From the NCBI RefSeq assembly GCF_010093815.1, contig NW_022985551.1:1871087-1935086 (forward strand): a stretch of DNA of 64,000 bases, given 5' to 3'. This document shows positions 1-10,997 of this stretch, in pieces. Numbering within the stretch: the stretch's first letter is position 1; every line of letters begins with the position of its first letter. Position numbers and translations under genes: made by a program. The stretch comes from Pseudovirgaria hyperparasitica. Its lineage: Eukaryota; Ascomycota; Dothideomycetes; Acrospermales; Acrospermaceae. The notes below the pieces were generated by a model that was given only the letters and a program-made list of their open reading frames with translations, was not told the DNA's origin and made no database searches.

Positions 1-57
1 GACATGTGCCAAGGGGTATTGGACTGGGAGAAGGTCAAACTTGGTGAGCGTAGACTC

Positions 58-782
58 TCAACGACCTTTGGCGAAGAAAGTATCCCTGTAATACCTAGCC
101 TCAGCAATGCTCTCCAAGATGTCAGCCCGGGCCTCGTGCAGGTTCTTCTTCAAAGGCATGCTCTTGAGCGCCTCATCTGGTGCCCAGCGCCTGGCTGCTT
201 CCTTGAGTGAGCTGACATCGAGGATTCGATAGTGCAGATACCGCAGGACGCGGTCGTAGGGCGCTTTGGCAAGAAAACTTCGATCAGCGTGCACGGAATT
301 CCCGGCCAGCAGAGCTGTGCGCTCCGTCGGCACATGGCGCCGGATATACGCGAGGAGAGCATCGGCGGCCTGCTCCGAGGTCGTCGTGGACGCAACGACT
401 CGCTCGGTCAAACCGGAGTCGCCATGATGCTGCGTGCACCATGCGTCCATCTGGGCCATGCGCGATCTGGGGTGGTGGATGACAGTCTGGAAGCCTTGCG
501 AGTCTAGCATGTTCAGATCGTGGTCGGTAATGAAGCAGGCGATCTCAAGGAGGGACTCTGTCTCTGCGTTGAGTCCGGTCATCTGGGCTGTGTCAAACGG
601 TGTGGCTGGTCTTCGATGTCGCGTCGACGGACCTCGCAATCAATCCAGACCAAAGGTTCTCGAGACGCCATTGCAACTGCTGCGAAAGAGCGCGTCCAAG
701 TCCAAGTTCGACGCTGGAGTACACGATCACGTGCTGGATAGTAGCGAACGGACTGCAGTGGGATTGCGAACAATTTGTTCAT
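58..782 (-). CDS. REX2: Oligoribonuclease, DEDDh 3'-5' exonuclease (REX2/Orn type)
   Basis: Degrades short RNA oligomers to mononucleotides; the yeast counterpart is mitochondrial. Two exons, 782..633 and 582..58, join in phase across a 50-base intron (632..583, ending in CCCAG) and give 224 residues. The join restores the exonuclease I motif WIDCE-MTGLN, which is split between two frames in the raw DNA. Further conserved parts are GNSVHADRSFL, the YRILDVSSLKE segment and the C-terminal H-EARADI-ES motif carrying the last DEDDh residues. Two starts are possible: ATG at 782 adds a basic, acid-free, Arg-rich leader of 37 residues that looks like a mitochondrial presequence, and ATG at 671 (MASREPLVW) would give a short form. 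It is divergent from DNA polymerase alpha with 294 bases between the starts. Identity is well supported; choice of start is inferred. Confidence 0.88.
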
Positions 783-1076
783 TGATGTGTATCCGCAGTC
801 TGGATATTGCGTCTACCATCAATGGATGGCGTTGGTGTTGATGGTCTAACCACAATTGGTCGGAGGATCCACCGCGTCTCACGTCCAAGCTTTCCAATCC
901 AATTAGCGACGCGTCGGAGCGCGTACTCTCCCGGCCCTCAACACCAACACGCTGAACATCTCCAACCTCCGCATCCTCACAATGCAAACTTAACCCCATT
1001 CCTCAACAGTCCTCCACTAATGAATCCCGTATACGAATAGTCTGTCATTTCTATTTGAAAGGTCTCTCCGTCCAAC
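783..1076. promoter_or_regulatory. Divergent REX2/POL1 promoter with MluI cell-cycle box and CCAAT boxes
   Basis: This 294-base stretch between two divergent starts contains ACGCGT at 909-914, the MCB element bound by MBF-type G1/S factors in yeasts. It also has CCAAT at 894-898 and 899-903 and the inverse ATTGG at 855-859. The MCB lies about 165 bases upstream of the polymerase start. The motifs are read directly; function is inferred from yeast POL1 regulation. Confidence 0.5.
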
Positions 1077-4000
1077 ATGGCTTCTCGTGCCTCTGCCCTC
1101 CAGAAGCTTCGCGAGCTACGCAAGTCGGGCAAGACACGCTTGGAAAGTTACGAAGTCGCCGAAGAAACCGATCTGTACGATGTAGTGGATGAGGAAGGGT
1201 ACAAGAAGGTCATTCGTGGCCGGCTTGACCAGGACGACTTCGTTGTAGACGACAATGGCGAGGGCTACGCGGACGATGGTCGTGAGGATTGGGATGACCC
1301 CCATCGGTATGGCGACGAATCTGAGAGCGAGCAAGAGGCTCCTACCAAGGGAAAGACAGGTCCGCTTACATAGCTCTTACACACTGCTCCATGTCCGTAG
1401 TACTAACCCGTTCATACTTATAGCGAAGCGGAAACGCGAAGAGGATGAGAAGAAGAAAGAGAAAACGAACCACGATATCGGTAAATACTTCAACAACAAA
1501 CAAGCAGCAAAGGGTCCAAAGCCCAAGGTAAATCCGCTCCTCACGACGCACGTTTACCGTTGCTGACTCCCACCAGCCCGTGGCGACAGCCGAGGACGCC
1601 GCATTCATGGCAGACTTGCTTGGAGACATCGACACCAACATCCCCAGCCGACGTGCAGCGCCTCGACCAGTGAAGACAGAAACTCGCCGAAAGACTCGTG
1701 TGCTCTCACCGCCGATGTCCGAAAATCGGGTCAAACCCAGACCCACAAAGACGCACAATGACGATACCCACATGTTCGACACACCTCCCGCTGAGAATGA
1801 CTTTGATATGCCACCCATCGAGAACGACGACGCCCCCATGAGTGACCAGGTTCTTCCGTCGTCTCCGGTTGTCAAGGCAGTTGAACGGAAATCACAGGCA
1901 ATCAAGGTCGAGGAGGAGGATGACGACCTTATGGAAGTTGCACCAGCACTAGGCCATTCAGGCCCACAGTCTGCCAAGGTCAATATCGTTGGCAGTAGGC
2001 CCGTACCGAAACTCATCAAGAAACCGACCCTACCTACTCCGGGCAGCTCTTCTCCCGTGCATGCTCCTCCCGCGGACATGCTGGACGCCGCCGATCTGAA
2101 TAATGTCACAAGCAAGCTGAATATCATGAGCAGCCCCGCGCGAGAAAGTGTGCATGTTGGGAAGTTGGATCCGCAACATGCATTGGAGGAAGACGGCAGT
2201 CTGCGTATGTTCTGGCTGGACTACACTGAAGTGAACGGGAGCTTGTGCTTGTTTGGCAAGGTCAAGGACAAGTCCACCGATACTTTCGTCAGTTGCTTCA
2301 TCAAGGTCGACAACATTCTCAGAAAACTATACTTTCTTCCTCGAGAAAAGCGTCAGAAGCACGGTCGCGATACCGGCGAGGAGATCGAGATGGGTGATGT
2401 CTACCAGGAAGTCGACGGTCTGATGTCCCGTTTCCGAGTGACAGAGCACAAAATAAAGGACAGTTCCAGGAAGTACGCCTTTGAACTGCCTGATATACCA
2501 AAAGAAGCCGACTATCTCAAGCTCATGTACCCATATGATAAGGCAGCCCTGCCTACTGATCTGAAAGGAGAAACATTTTCGCACGTTTTCGGCACGAATA
2601 CGGGTTTGTTCGAACAATTTGTGCTCTGGAAGAACATTATGGGTCCGTGTTGGCTCAAGATCGAGGACGCAAACTTCAACGCTGTCAACAACGCGTCATG
2701 GTGTAAGCTCGAGGCTCAAGTCTCAAAGCCAAAGCTCATTACCACGCTGGGATCCTCTGATAACTTAGAAGCCCCTCCGCTGACATTGATGAGTATCTCG
2801 CTTCGAACAAAATTCAACGAAAAGGATAACAAGCCTGAAATTCTGATGGTTAGTTCCAGAGTCTACGAGAATGTTTCACTCCTAGACACTACTCCACCGG
2901 AAAAGCTTCCTTGCAAAACGTTTACGGTCATGCGGCCTGGATCTGAAGCGTTCCCTCCTGGATTCAAGACCGACACAGAGAAGCACCAAGGCACGATCAA
3001 GCTGGAGAAGAATGAACAGAGTCTCCTCAGCATCTTCATGGCAATTCTGCAAAAAGTCGATCCTGATGTGCTTGTAGGTCATCGCCTCGACGACTTTGAC
3101 TACCCAGTGCTCTTGAACCGTATGCGAGAGAAGAAGACCCCCGGCTGGCACCGGATTGGACGTCTAAAGAGAAGTGACTGGCCGAAAAACATGGGTAAAG
3201 GTGCTAGTAGTCATTTCCTCGAGAAGCAGCTAGCTGCCGGACGCCTACACTGCGACTTAGCCAACGACATGGGCAAATCACTCATGACAAAATGCCAATC
3301 TTGGAGTCTCAAGGAGATGTGTCAGCTTGTCCTTGGATCCGACAACAATCGACAAGAATTCGATTACGAGGCTGCCCTCAAGACTTGGGCGAAAGATCGC
3401 GCCGGACTTATGAACTACCTGAAGCATTGTGAGACTGATACATATTTCATTGCCGCCGTGGCTCTCAAGGTCCAGATGCTCCCTTTGAGTAAAGTCCTGA
3501 CAAATCTTGCGGGCAACTCGTGGGCAAGAACGTTGAGCGGAACTCGTGCCGAGCGTAATGAATACATTTTACTGCACGAGTTCTACAAGAACAAGTACAT
3601 CTGTCCCGATAAGACCTGGGGCAGGGGTAAACCCAAAGCCGAAGAGGAGCAGGCTGAAGGCGAAGAAGGCGCGGACACTAAGAAGAAAGACAAGTTCAAG
3701 GGTGGGCTCGTCTTTGAGCCGGAGAAAGGTCTATACGACAAGTTCATTCTTGTCATGGACTTCAACAGTCTGTATCCCAGTATCATTCAGGAATTCAACA
3801 TCTGCTTCACGACCGTGGAACGAGCGGACATATCGGAGGAAGATGATAAGGTTCCTGAGGTACCCAACTCAGATGAAGATCTTGGTATCCTCCCGAAACT
3901 TATTGCTACTCTTGTCAAGCGACGACGAGAAGTCAAGAAATTGATGAAGGATCCCAGCGCCAATCCAGATCAACTTGCGACTTGGGACATTAAGCAGATG

Positions 4001-5670
4001 GCTTTGAAGCTCACTGCCAACTCTATGTACGGGTGTCTTGGTTACACCAAGTCGCGTTTCTATGCTCGACCGCTGGCTATGCTCACAACGTTCAAGGGTC
4101 GTGAGATCCTACGGCGCACCAAAGATATGGCTGAAGCTCGACAACTGCGAGTCATTTACGGAGACACTGACTCTGTCATGATCAACACTAATATGGATAA
4201 CATGTCGGATGCTTTGAAAGTCGGTAACGAGTTCAAACGTGACGTTAACGACAGTTACAAGCTGCTGGAGATCGACATCGACAATGTTTTCAGGAGGTTG
4301 TTGCTTCATGCGAAGAAAAAGTATGCTGCCGTCAACATGGTGTCTATCGATGGCAAGTATGTTGAAAAATTAGAGGTCAAGGGTCTTGACATGAGACGAC
4401 GAGAGTACTGTGCACTATCAAAGGATACATCTTCGTAAGTCCTATGCCTCTTGCTATGTCATTCCCTTCTAACGAGAACCTAGACAATTGCTTAACTTCC
4501 TCCTCTCTGGCGAAGATCCCGAAACTGTCGTAGAGAAGATTCACGAATACCTCCGGGAGCTTTCGCAAAAGATGCGCGAGAACACCATTCCGATTCCCAA
4601 GTATACAATCTTTACAGTGAGTTGCTCATACAGACCTCGTGCCACTACATTGCTAACATATCCTCTAGCAATTGGGAAAGGATCCTAAGGACTATCCTAA
4701 TGGCAACAGCATGCCTTCAGTTCAGGTCGCGTTGCGTCAAATCGCCAAGGGCAAACACGTTCGAGCAAAGGACGTCATGTCCTTTGTGATTACTGGGGAG
4801 TCGAATGGATCTGCAGAAGGAGCTGCAAGGCACGCATTTACTCCAGAAGAGATCCGAGCTGATCCCACGCTCAAGCCCGACGTGGACTACTATTTGCACA
4901 AGCAGATACTTCCACCTGTCGAGCGTCTATGCGCACCAATTTCCGGAACCAACATTACCCGACTTGCGGAGTGCTTAGGCCTGGACACATCCAAATATCG
5001 AATCTCTCCTGTCGGTGGTAACAGCACTCAGAGTGAAGAATTCAGCATCCATCCTCTAGAATCGCAGATCCCCGACTCGGAGCGCTTTAAAGAGTGCTCC
5101 CCAATTATCCTCCGCTGTCGACATTGCACCTCTTCTGCCCCCTTCTTTGGCTTCGTCCCCTCCAAATCTTCTTCGGGCACCACTCTCGCCATGACGCACA
5201 CAGGCGTTACCTGCGCCAACATTGCTTGCGGCAAGCAGATCGAGTCATACAGCATCATCGCTCAATTGGAGTCTCAAATCCGCCAGCATGTCGCCCGATA
5301 CTATGCCGGCTGGCTCGTCTGCACTGATCCCGATTGCAGCAGCCGAACACGCCAGATGAGCGTTTATGGGCATCGCTGCCTAGGCCCTCGCGGCCTTGGA
5401 TCTGGCTGCCTCGGCAAGATGCAGTGGGAGTACACGGAGCGTGCGTTGTACAATCAGTTGCTGTACTCACAAGCTGTTTTCGATGTCGATCGGGCGACAA
5501 AGGGCAAAACCGAAGGCGATGAGGGCGAGAAGGTGAAGATCTTGGCAGAGGTCAATCGCGGCGGGTTTGGCGCGATAAAGGAGTGTGTGGGCAAGTGGCT
5601 GGAACGGAACGGAAGGGGCTGGGTTGCTATGGATAGTTTGTTTGGGTTTGCACTGAAGTCTATGGTTTAG
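1077..5670 (+). CDS. POL1: DNA polymerase alpha catalytic subunit
   Basis: Catalytic subunit of the polymerase alpha-primase complex, which extends RNA primers at origins and on the lagging strand in the nucleus. Exons 1077..1359, 1424..1527, 1577..4434, 4484..4616 and 4669..5670 join in frame to 1,459 residues, close to the yeast length. The N-terminus is acidic, with LRKSGKTRLESYE and a bipartite disordered stretch. The central part has an exonuclease-like fold without catalytic acids. Family B polymerase motifs are motif A DFNSLYPSI (about residue 857), motif B KLTANSMYG (about 943) and motif C YGDTDS (about 990). The C-terminus carries two Cys clusters (about 1275 and 1345), the zinc and Fe-S type modules that bind the B subunit. 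All four introns have GT..AG ends. It shares a promoter with REX2. Confidence 0.97.
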
Positions 5671-6459
5671 AGCTTGAGAAGACAGCTCAAGCAAATTTGG
5701 ATTTGGCGTTTGGAGCGCGCGATATACACGAGAGATTTACGCATTTCAGCTACTGGTGTTTTGCATGGTGGAATGACTCAGACGTTATTGGATCGACTTC
5801 TTAAGTGCCTTCATGTGGCTCCTCAGGCACAATCGCAGAAGGACTCTTTACTTTCACATTTCGCTCCAGTGTTGCAATTTCTTCTTGGAACTGTTTCTGT
5901 GATCCGGCCTTCATGGCATATTCCTTCGCAGAACGCTAGAGTCCAGGTACGGATAGCCACGATGAGGACTGGATATAATCGAAGAACCCAGACTGTCAGA
6001 TCAATATCAGACACGAGCGAGATCGTGTAACTAAACTTTGAGCCTGTAGATGTCTTCACATTCAAGTCACATCCCTATCTTTGTTCTAGCCGACTGACGC
6101 TGGCACCTACGTAAAATTACCTCCACAAGTGGAAAAAGTCAAAACATTCAGCAGTGGGTATTCGCTAGTGGTCACCCACCTAACTACTAATCCACCCCTA
6201 ACCAGCTTAAATAGGCGGGAGCGAACGGGACCGCTTGCTTTCTGGTTGGTATGGCCGAATGTGCTTGAGCTGGGCTTTCAAGAACGTATAAAGGCTTTCT
6301 GTCAATGCTTTAGGCTAGGAATTTAGCGCTTTACACCTACTGCTTCCAATATGTTGTAATACTTTCAATCCTGCAACATCTCGCGCCTTAAACTAGCTTC
6401 GATGAGAACACACTACGTTTACGATCCTTTAGAAAGCGTTTGCGTCTTCTAAGATCGCA
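5671..6459. other. Intergenic, no gene seen
   Basis: This lies between the polymerase stop and the YdeI-like start. Open frames up to 118 codons have no family signature or plausible splicing. A small inverted repeat (GTGGGT..ACCCAC) lies near 6154-6180. It probably holds the 3' end of POL1 and the promoter of the next gene. Confidence 0.5.
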
Positions 6460-7026
6460 ATGGCTGAATATCAAATCAGATCTTTCAAGAGCGCTTCCGC
6501 ATTTCGCCAATGGCTCCAAGCCAACAACAGCTCCATCCCAGGCATCTGGCTTCAAATCTACAAGAAAGCCAGCAAGATGGAAACAGTCACATACGCCGAC
6601 GCTCTTCAGGAAGCGCTTTGCTTTGGTTGGATCGATGGCCAGCGTAAATCCCACGACGCTACCTCGTTCATCCAGAAGTTCACGCCGCGCCGCCAGCGCA
6701 GCATGTGGTCGAAGCGCAACGTCGACTTTGTCGAGCAATTAATCGCGACGGGCCGCATGATGCCGGCTGGGCTTGTGGAGGTCGAGCGTGCAAAGGCGGA
6801 TGGGCGGTGGGATGCTAGCTATGCTGGTCAGAGGGACTTGAGTGTTCCAGATGAGTTCTTGAACGCGCTGGAGGGTGATCGCGATGCAGCGGATTTCTTC
6901 AAGACGTTGAGCAGGTCGAGCCGCTATGTTATCGCGCTGCAATTGCATAGTGCGAAGACGGCGAAGACGCGTCAGAGAAGGATGGAGAAGTATATTGCTA
7001 TGCTGAGGGAGGGACGTGGGCCATGA
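6460..7026 (+). CDS. YdeI/OmpD-associated (OmdA) family protein
   Basis: An intronless 188-residue protein. The N-terminal half contains FRQWLQANNSSIPGIWLQ-YKK, then YADALQEALCFGWIDG and FTPRRQRSMWSKRN. These are hallmarks of the YdeI/OmpD-associated family, called bacteriocin-protection proteins in bacteria. The C-terminal part is the helical FLNALEGDRDAADFF and HSAKTAKTRQRR segment. Biochemical role is unknown in fungi; the family is common in bacteria and patchy in fungi, so old acquisition from bacteria is conceivable but not shown here. It converges with the GT25 gene downstream. Confidence 0.82.
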   Translation: MAEYQIRSFKSASAFRQWLQANNSSIPGIWLQIYKKASKMETVTYADALQEALCFGWIDGQRKSHDATSFIQKFTPRRQRSMWSKRNVDFVEQLIATGRMMPAGLVEVERAKADGRWDASYAGQRDLSVPDEFLNALEGDRDAADFFKTLSRSSRYVIALQLHSAKTAKTRQRRMEKYIAMLREGRGP

Positions 7027-7336
7027 CACGCATACTACGATATCGTCGTTGTCACACAGTGGCTTTCATACGCACTCACGAACATCTATTCATTCGCACA
7101 TGGCTTGCTTGAGCTTTATCGTCCGAACAGCTTTTCGCTATTTCAACAATAGACGGAGCACCCTCCTTCCTTCAGCTTTTCGGATGGCCTCTTCAGGCGC
7201 AGGGAGAGGCTCTTCATACTCTAGATTCGCCGTATATCTTCTTAGGCAGATGAATCAGTTACTCATCGGGAGTAGCCTTAAGATGTATCGACCCCATAAT
7301 CTGCATTGGGGACCAGATTTACTAGATCACATACTG

Positions 7337-8428
7337 TTACCAGTCGCCTTTCCCTCTTTCATCTTCTCCCATGCATTCAATCAGAGGCTCCTCGCGCTGA
7401 TCTGTATTGCACCGAGCGCTGTGCCAAATATTCTGCGTCACGGCTTTCTCGACGACTTCCTCATCACTCTCCCCATTGATAAGGCTGTCACGATGGCCTG
7501 CAGCTTCGTGGTGGTGGAATAATTCTGGATTGACGCTCAAGCACCGCAACCTCTCTCCTTTGCACATAATGTGTAGCCAGATATCGAAACTCTCAGTGCC
7601 TTGGTCTTTCTCGGCTAGAATCTTTGTGGCTGCATCACCAGTCAACGCATATGCGAAGCTACATATCGGCCCTACGGACTTATGAATGGTGCGAATATGA
7701 CCTGGATCAGGAGCGATCGACTTTTCCCAGGAGTTGATATAGGGCGGTACCAGCGGGTCTTCGAAGCGAACCATAGGCCAATGCCAATCGATGTTCTCTC
7801 CGCAATGACCCAACCAAAGCAGATCCCAACTATCGCCATATGGCAAAAAAGTCGGACTCGTTGTGTCATTCCTCCCGTACCGCGTCAAATTGCGCATACC
7901 GGACGCGATGAGTGGCATATTTGGTCTAATATTCACATCCCAATCAGCGTCGTCTTCGATGATTAACGTCGTCCCTTGTTTGCTAGCTTCGCGAATAGCA
8001 TTCAGATGGCCGAGCCACGACAGGGCGAACGCTCTGCCGGACTCGCCATTCTGTTCCCTGATCAGGGCCTCGATCTGATCTTCAGTGGCCACCGATATCT
8101 CGGGTATCGTGATATCGAGCCTCGACCGGGACGCGGCTGCCAGCAGACCCTGTTGTCTCCATTTCAGTCTATCCGGAACATCCTTTGGGGCAATCGCAAT
8201 GATAGATTGAAACTGCTGCAAGTCAGCTATGGCTCTAACCATGCCCAAAGTCGGGATCATAGAACGTACGCCAAGCGTAGAATTATCGGCGCCACTACTA
8301 CCTCGCCAATGACCCAAAATCCCTGTCTCTCCGGACCTCCAGTAATGAAATAAGAAGAGAAGCCATATAACAACCCCTGTCCCTAGTAAGGCTTTGGATC
8401 TCAATATGCGCGAGGCTGGAAGCATCAT
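7337..8428 (-). CDS. GT25-family glycosyltransferase, type II membrane protein
   Basis: Probably transfers a sugar in the secretory pathway; donor and acceptor are unknown. Residues about 12-30 form one hydrophobic segment after a basic N-terminus, so a Golgi signal-anchor is likely. The catalytic region contains NSTLG, a Leu/Arg-rich helix, the metal-binding IIEDDADWD and LWLGHCGE, then SFAYALTGDAATKIL and FDIWLHIMC, matching fungal GT25 proteins. The frame is open across 8269..8216, but that stretch begins GTACGT, contains GCTGAC and ends TTGCAG, is 54 bases long and keeps frame. Removing it joins NSTLG directly to the QSIIAIAP strand, as in relatives. The spliced product is 345 residues, the unspliced one 363. 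Confidence 0.8.
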   Translation of the reverse strand: MMLPASRILRSKALLGTGVVIWLLFLFHYWRSGETGILGHWRGSSGADNSTLGVRSMIPTLGMVRAIADLQQFQSIIAIAPKDVPDRLKWRQQGLLAAASRSRLDITIPEISVATEDQIEALIREQNGESGRAFALSWLGHLNAIREASKQGTTLIIEDDADWDVNIRPNMPLIASGMRNLTRYGRNDTTSPTFLPYGDSWDLLWLGHCGENIDWHWPMVRFEDPLVPPYINSWEKSIAPDPGHIRTIHKSVGPICSFAYALTGDAATKILAEKDQGTESFDIWLHIMCKGERLRCLSVNPELFHHHEAAGHRDSLINGESDEEVVEKAVTQNIWHSARCNTDQREEPLIECMGEDERGKGDW

Positions 8429-9265
8429 TCAGTTGAGGTCCCACAATCCAGCACAATGTCTTCATGCAACATGACACACGTGGACTTAATATGTCTCGCA
8501 AAGAGAATCATTCATGCCACCATTAATTATAATAAAAATAGAACAGCTCCCAATAATTGCTTGCGTGAGGCGCCGCTGCGGCACAGTACTGCAGTTTTAG
8601 GCGCCAGCGTCCGGCCAATCACAGTCAACCAGCAAGTGCTCCACAACAGCCATGAAGGTTGCCAACCATATCGAACGGCGGCTAATACCTTCTGACAACC
8701 GTTGTTCATAGTTACAAGTACTTTATGCACCATAGTTTCTCTTCTCCACATCTAGAAGCTCATAACGATCCTGTCTAGACGCAAGTCAATATCAGTCTAT
8801 ATGTCTCAGTAACAGATATGTATGTTTCCGACGTCATATACGAGGAGAAGGCATACTAAACATGATGGAATAGCTTCAAGTTCATATGGGGCACCGGAAA
8901 CTTGACACCACGGCTGAAGTGCCAACTCATGAGGCAACAAAGACGCCTAGTACTGAAACGGCTTTTTCATGCTTCGTAGACCAGACGTTCGATTGTGAAC
9001 AGGATTGTACCCTGAACGTCCATAAAAGCGCCTATGATTCATTATTTTCGCCGTCTGTGATCGAATAACCTCCAAGGCCACTGAAGAATGGTCGCGTCGG
9101 GCGCTTCGGGCCTCCCCTTGCCCCATTTGAAGCTGGGTTGAGAGCGCGAGTCTGTAAATCTATGATATGTATATTTTGTCGCAAAACATATACACCTTGT
9201 GATCTGCTTCTGAGTCTAAGTCATCTTTTTGCGAGTTTCGTACGATACAATCCATACATTCTTTC
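8429..9265. other. Intergenic, divergent promoter region, no gene seen
   Basis: This lies between the divergent GT25 and pepsin-fold genes. Open frames are short (79 codons at most) and unrelated to known families. No tRNA, repeat or distinct motif was recognised. Confidence 0.45.
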
Positions 9266-10997
9266 GTGCTTTTCAGCACACGCCGTCGTTCAGGAATTCC
9301 AACTTCAATGACTTCGCTCTCTGTACTACTCCTTTTACTTCGTACTGTAGCTTATACATACGCTGCTGGACCAGAATGTAAATTCCGATCTATAAGCGTA
9401 CCTATTACAGATGTTCCCATCTCCAGTGCTGTCAAGTTCAGAGGGGCAGCACTCTCTATAGGCACTCCACCGCAGAATCTCAGCTTTCAACCTGTGCCGT
9501 ACGTCACAACAATGAAATATGGACAATGCAGATCTGACCCATCGTAGATATCTCCACAATGCATGGATATATAACGAGTCTGGATATTGCGATATCACTG
9601 TGTCAGCAAAAAAGTGTACAACTGAAAGAGGTGGGCTCCCTGTGTGGAAAGATTCTTCTACCTTTCATTCCGCGGGAAATTTATTTCCTGCCAGTGGCAG
9701 CCTGGTCGACAACTCAACGATTACCGAGGCAAGTTGGGCAAACGATACACTCTTAGTCACGTCGAATGTTAGTCTTGACGGCTTTCCATTGGGCATCATC
9801 GACCAAGACTTGACTGGATTACCGCAAAATCCTCTTGGTCTCGGTCGGAATTCGACTTTACTTACAAGACTTATACAAATGCGGACCATCAGTTCACGAG
9901 CATGGTCTTTCTGGTGGGGGCTTTCTGGTGCAGAGAAAAGTGCTCGAATGGATGGGGGCCTAGTCTTAGGAGGTTACGATGCAGCGAAGATAAAGAATGC
10001 CAAGAACCATACCGGTCAGATCACGGAGCCAGGCGATTGTCCGTCCGGCCTGGTAGTGGCAGTGACCGACATCCTGCTCAAGTTTCCAAACGGATCCATG
10101 CCTAGTCTGCTTCACTCCATGCCGGGAAGTACGAATCTAGAAGCGTGCTTATGCCCGGAATGTTCAAGCTTGATGACTTTTCCCCGTTCGTCATATTATC
10201 TCACACGTTTTCAAGAGATGAGTTACATGACCGAAATCCCTCAGACCATAGGAACAGACGGATCCAATTCCACCTTTATGGTGTACTTCTATCCGGAAGA
10301 TGTTTACCAGGGCGATATCATCATTGGTCTCGAATCTGGTCTCAATGTGACGATACCAAATAGTCAGTTCGTCGTCGCAGAAAATATGGTATCGAACGAT
10401 ACCGGTGTCGTCGCGTACAATTCTAAGATCCAGTATGTCATGTTAGGTCAGAACGAATACGAACATGTAGAAGTTTTGATGCTGGGCAAATACTTTTTCA
10501 CGGCTGCAGTCATGTTGGTCAATCACGAAATCGGTGAATTCACGCTTTGGGAGGCAAATCCAACCACGGATACCGATCTTGTTTCCATCCCAGCCTCACA
10601 GGACGATTCACTATGCCAGCCGAGTCCTACCGGCATCATCAATCCTATATTGCCGATGTCTACCCTGAATCCGTCCCAACAAGAACCCTCTTCAAAGTTT
10701 CCCATCGGAGCTATCATTGGTGTAATAATCGGTGGGGTAGCACTACTAGCCATTATTGTCATTATCAGCTTCTGTTATATACGCAGGAATAAAGCAAAGG
10801 CTCTACATACCGCGACAGTACCACCAATCCCTTCGTACGCCCAAAAACCAAAATGGAATCCAGGAGTCCAAGAGCTGGTAGGAGACCACGCCCCTGAGTT
10901 TGAGGGAAGCGAGCATTTCCAGAGCGAGATTTATACGCAATCGCCGAAGCTATCGCAAGCTCCGATGGAAGTAAGACAAGTATATGAGATAGGCTAA
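9266..10997 (+). CDS. Membrane-anchored pepsin-fold (peptidase A1-like) protein, probably non-catalytic
   Basis: Exons 9266..9498 and 9548..10997 join across a 49-base intron with GTACGT, CTGAC and TAG, giving 560 residues. A start at 9308 (MTSLSVLLLLL) would place the signal peptide right at the N-terminus and may be the true one. Pepsin-fold landmarks are the ALSIGTPPQNLSF strand, the cysteine-bounded RGGL loop, LGLGRNSTLLTRL, GGLVLGGYDAAKI and a late AVMLVN-EIGEFTLW segment. The positions of both catalytic aspartates are changed: WIYNE replaces the DTGS region and ACLCPECSSL replaces the second Asp motif. A Gly/Ile-rich membrane span at about residues 455-480 is followed by a basic cytoplasmic tail of about 80 residues. 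It could be a surface sensor or binding protein rather than an enzyme. Confidence 0.78.

Noticed and set aside
1366-2127. 253-codon minus-strand open frame
   Set aside because: Antisense to the N-terminal coding part of DNA polymerase alpha; low-complexity product with no family signature.
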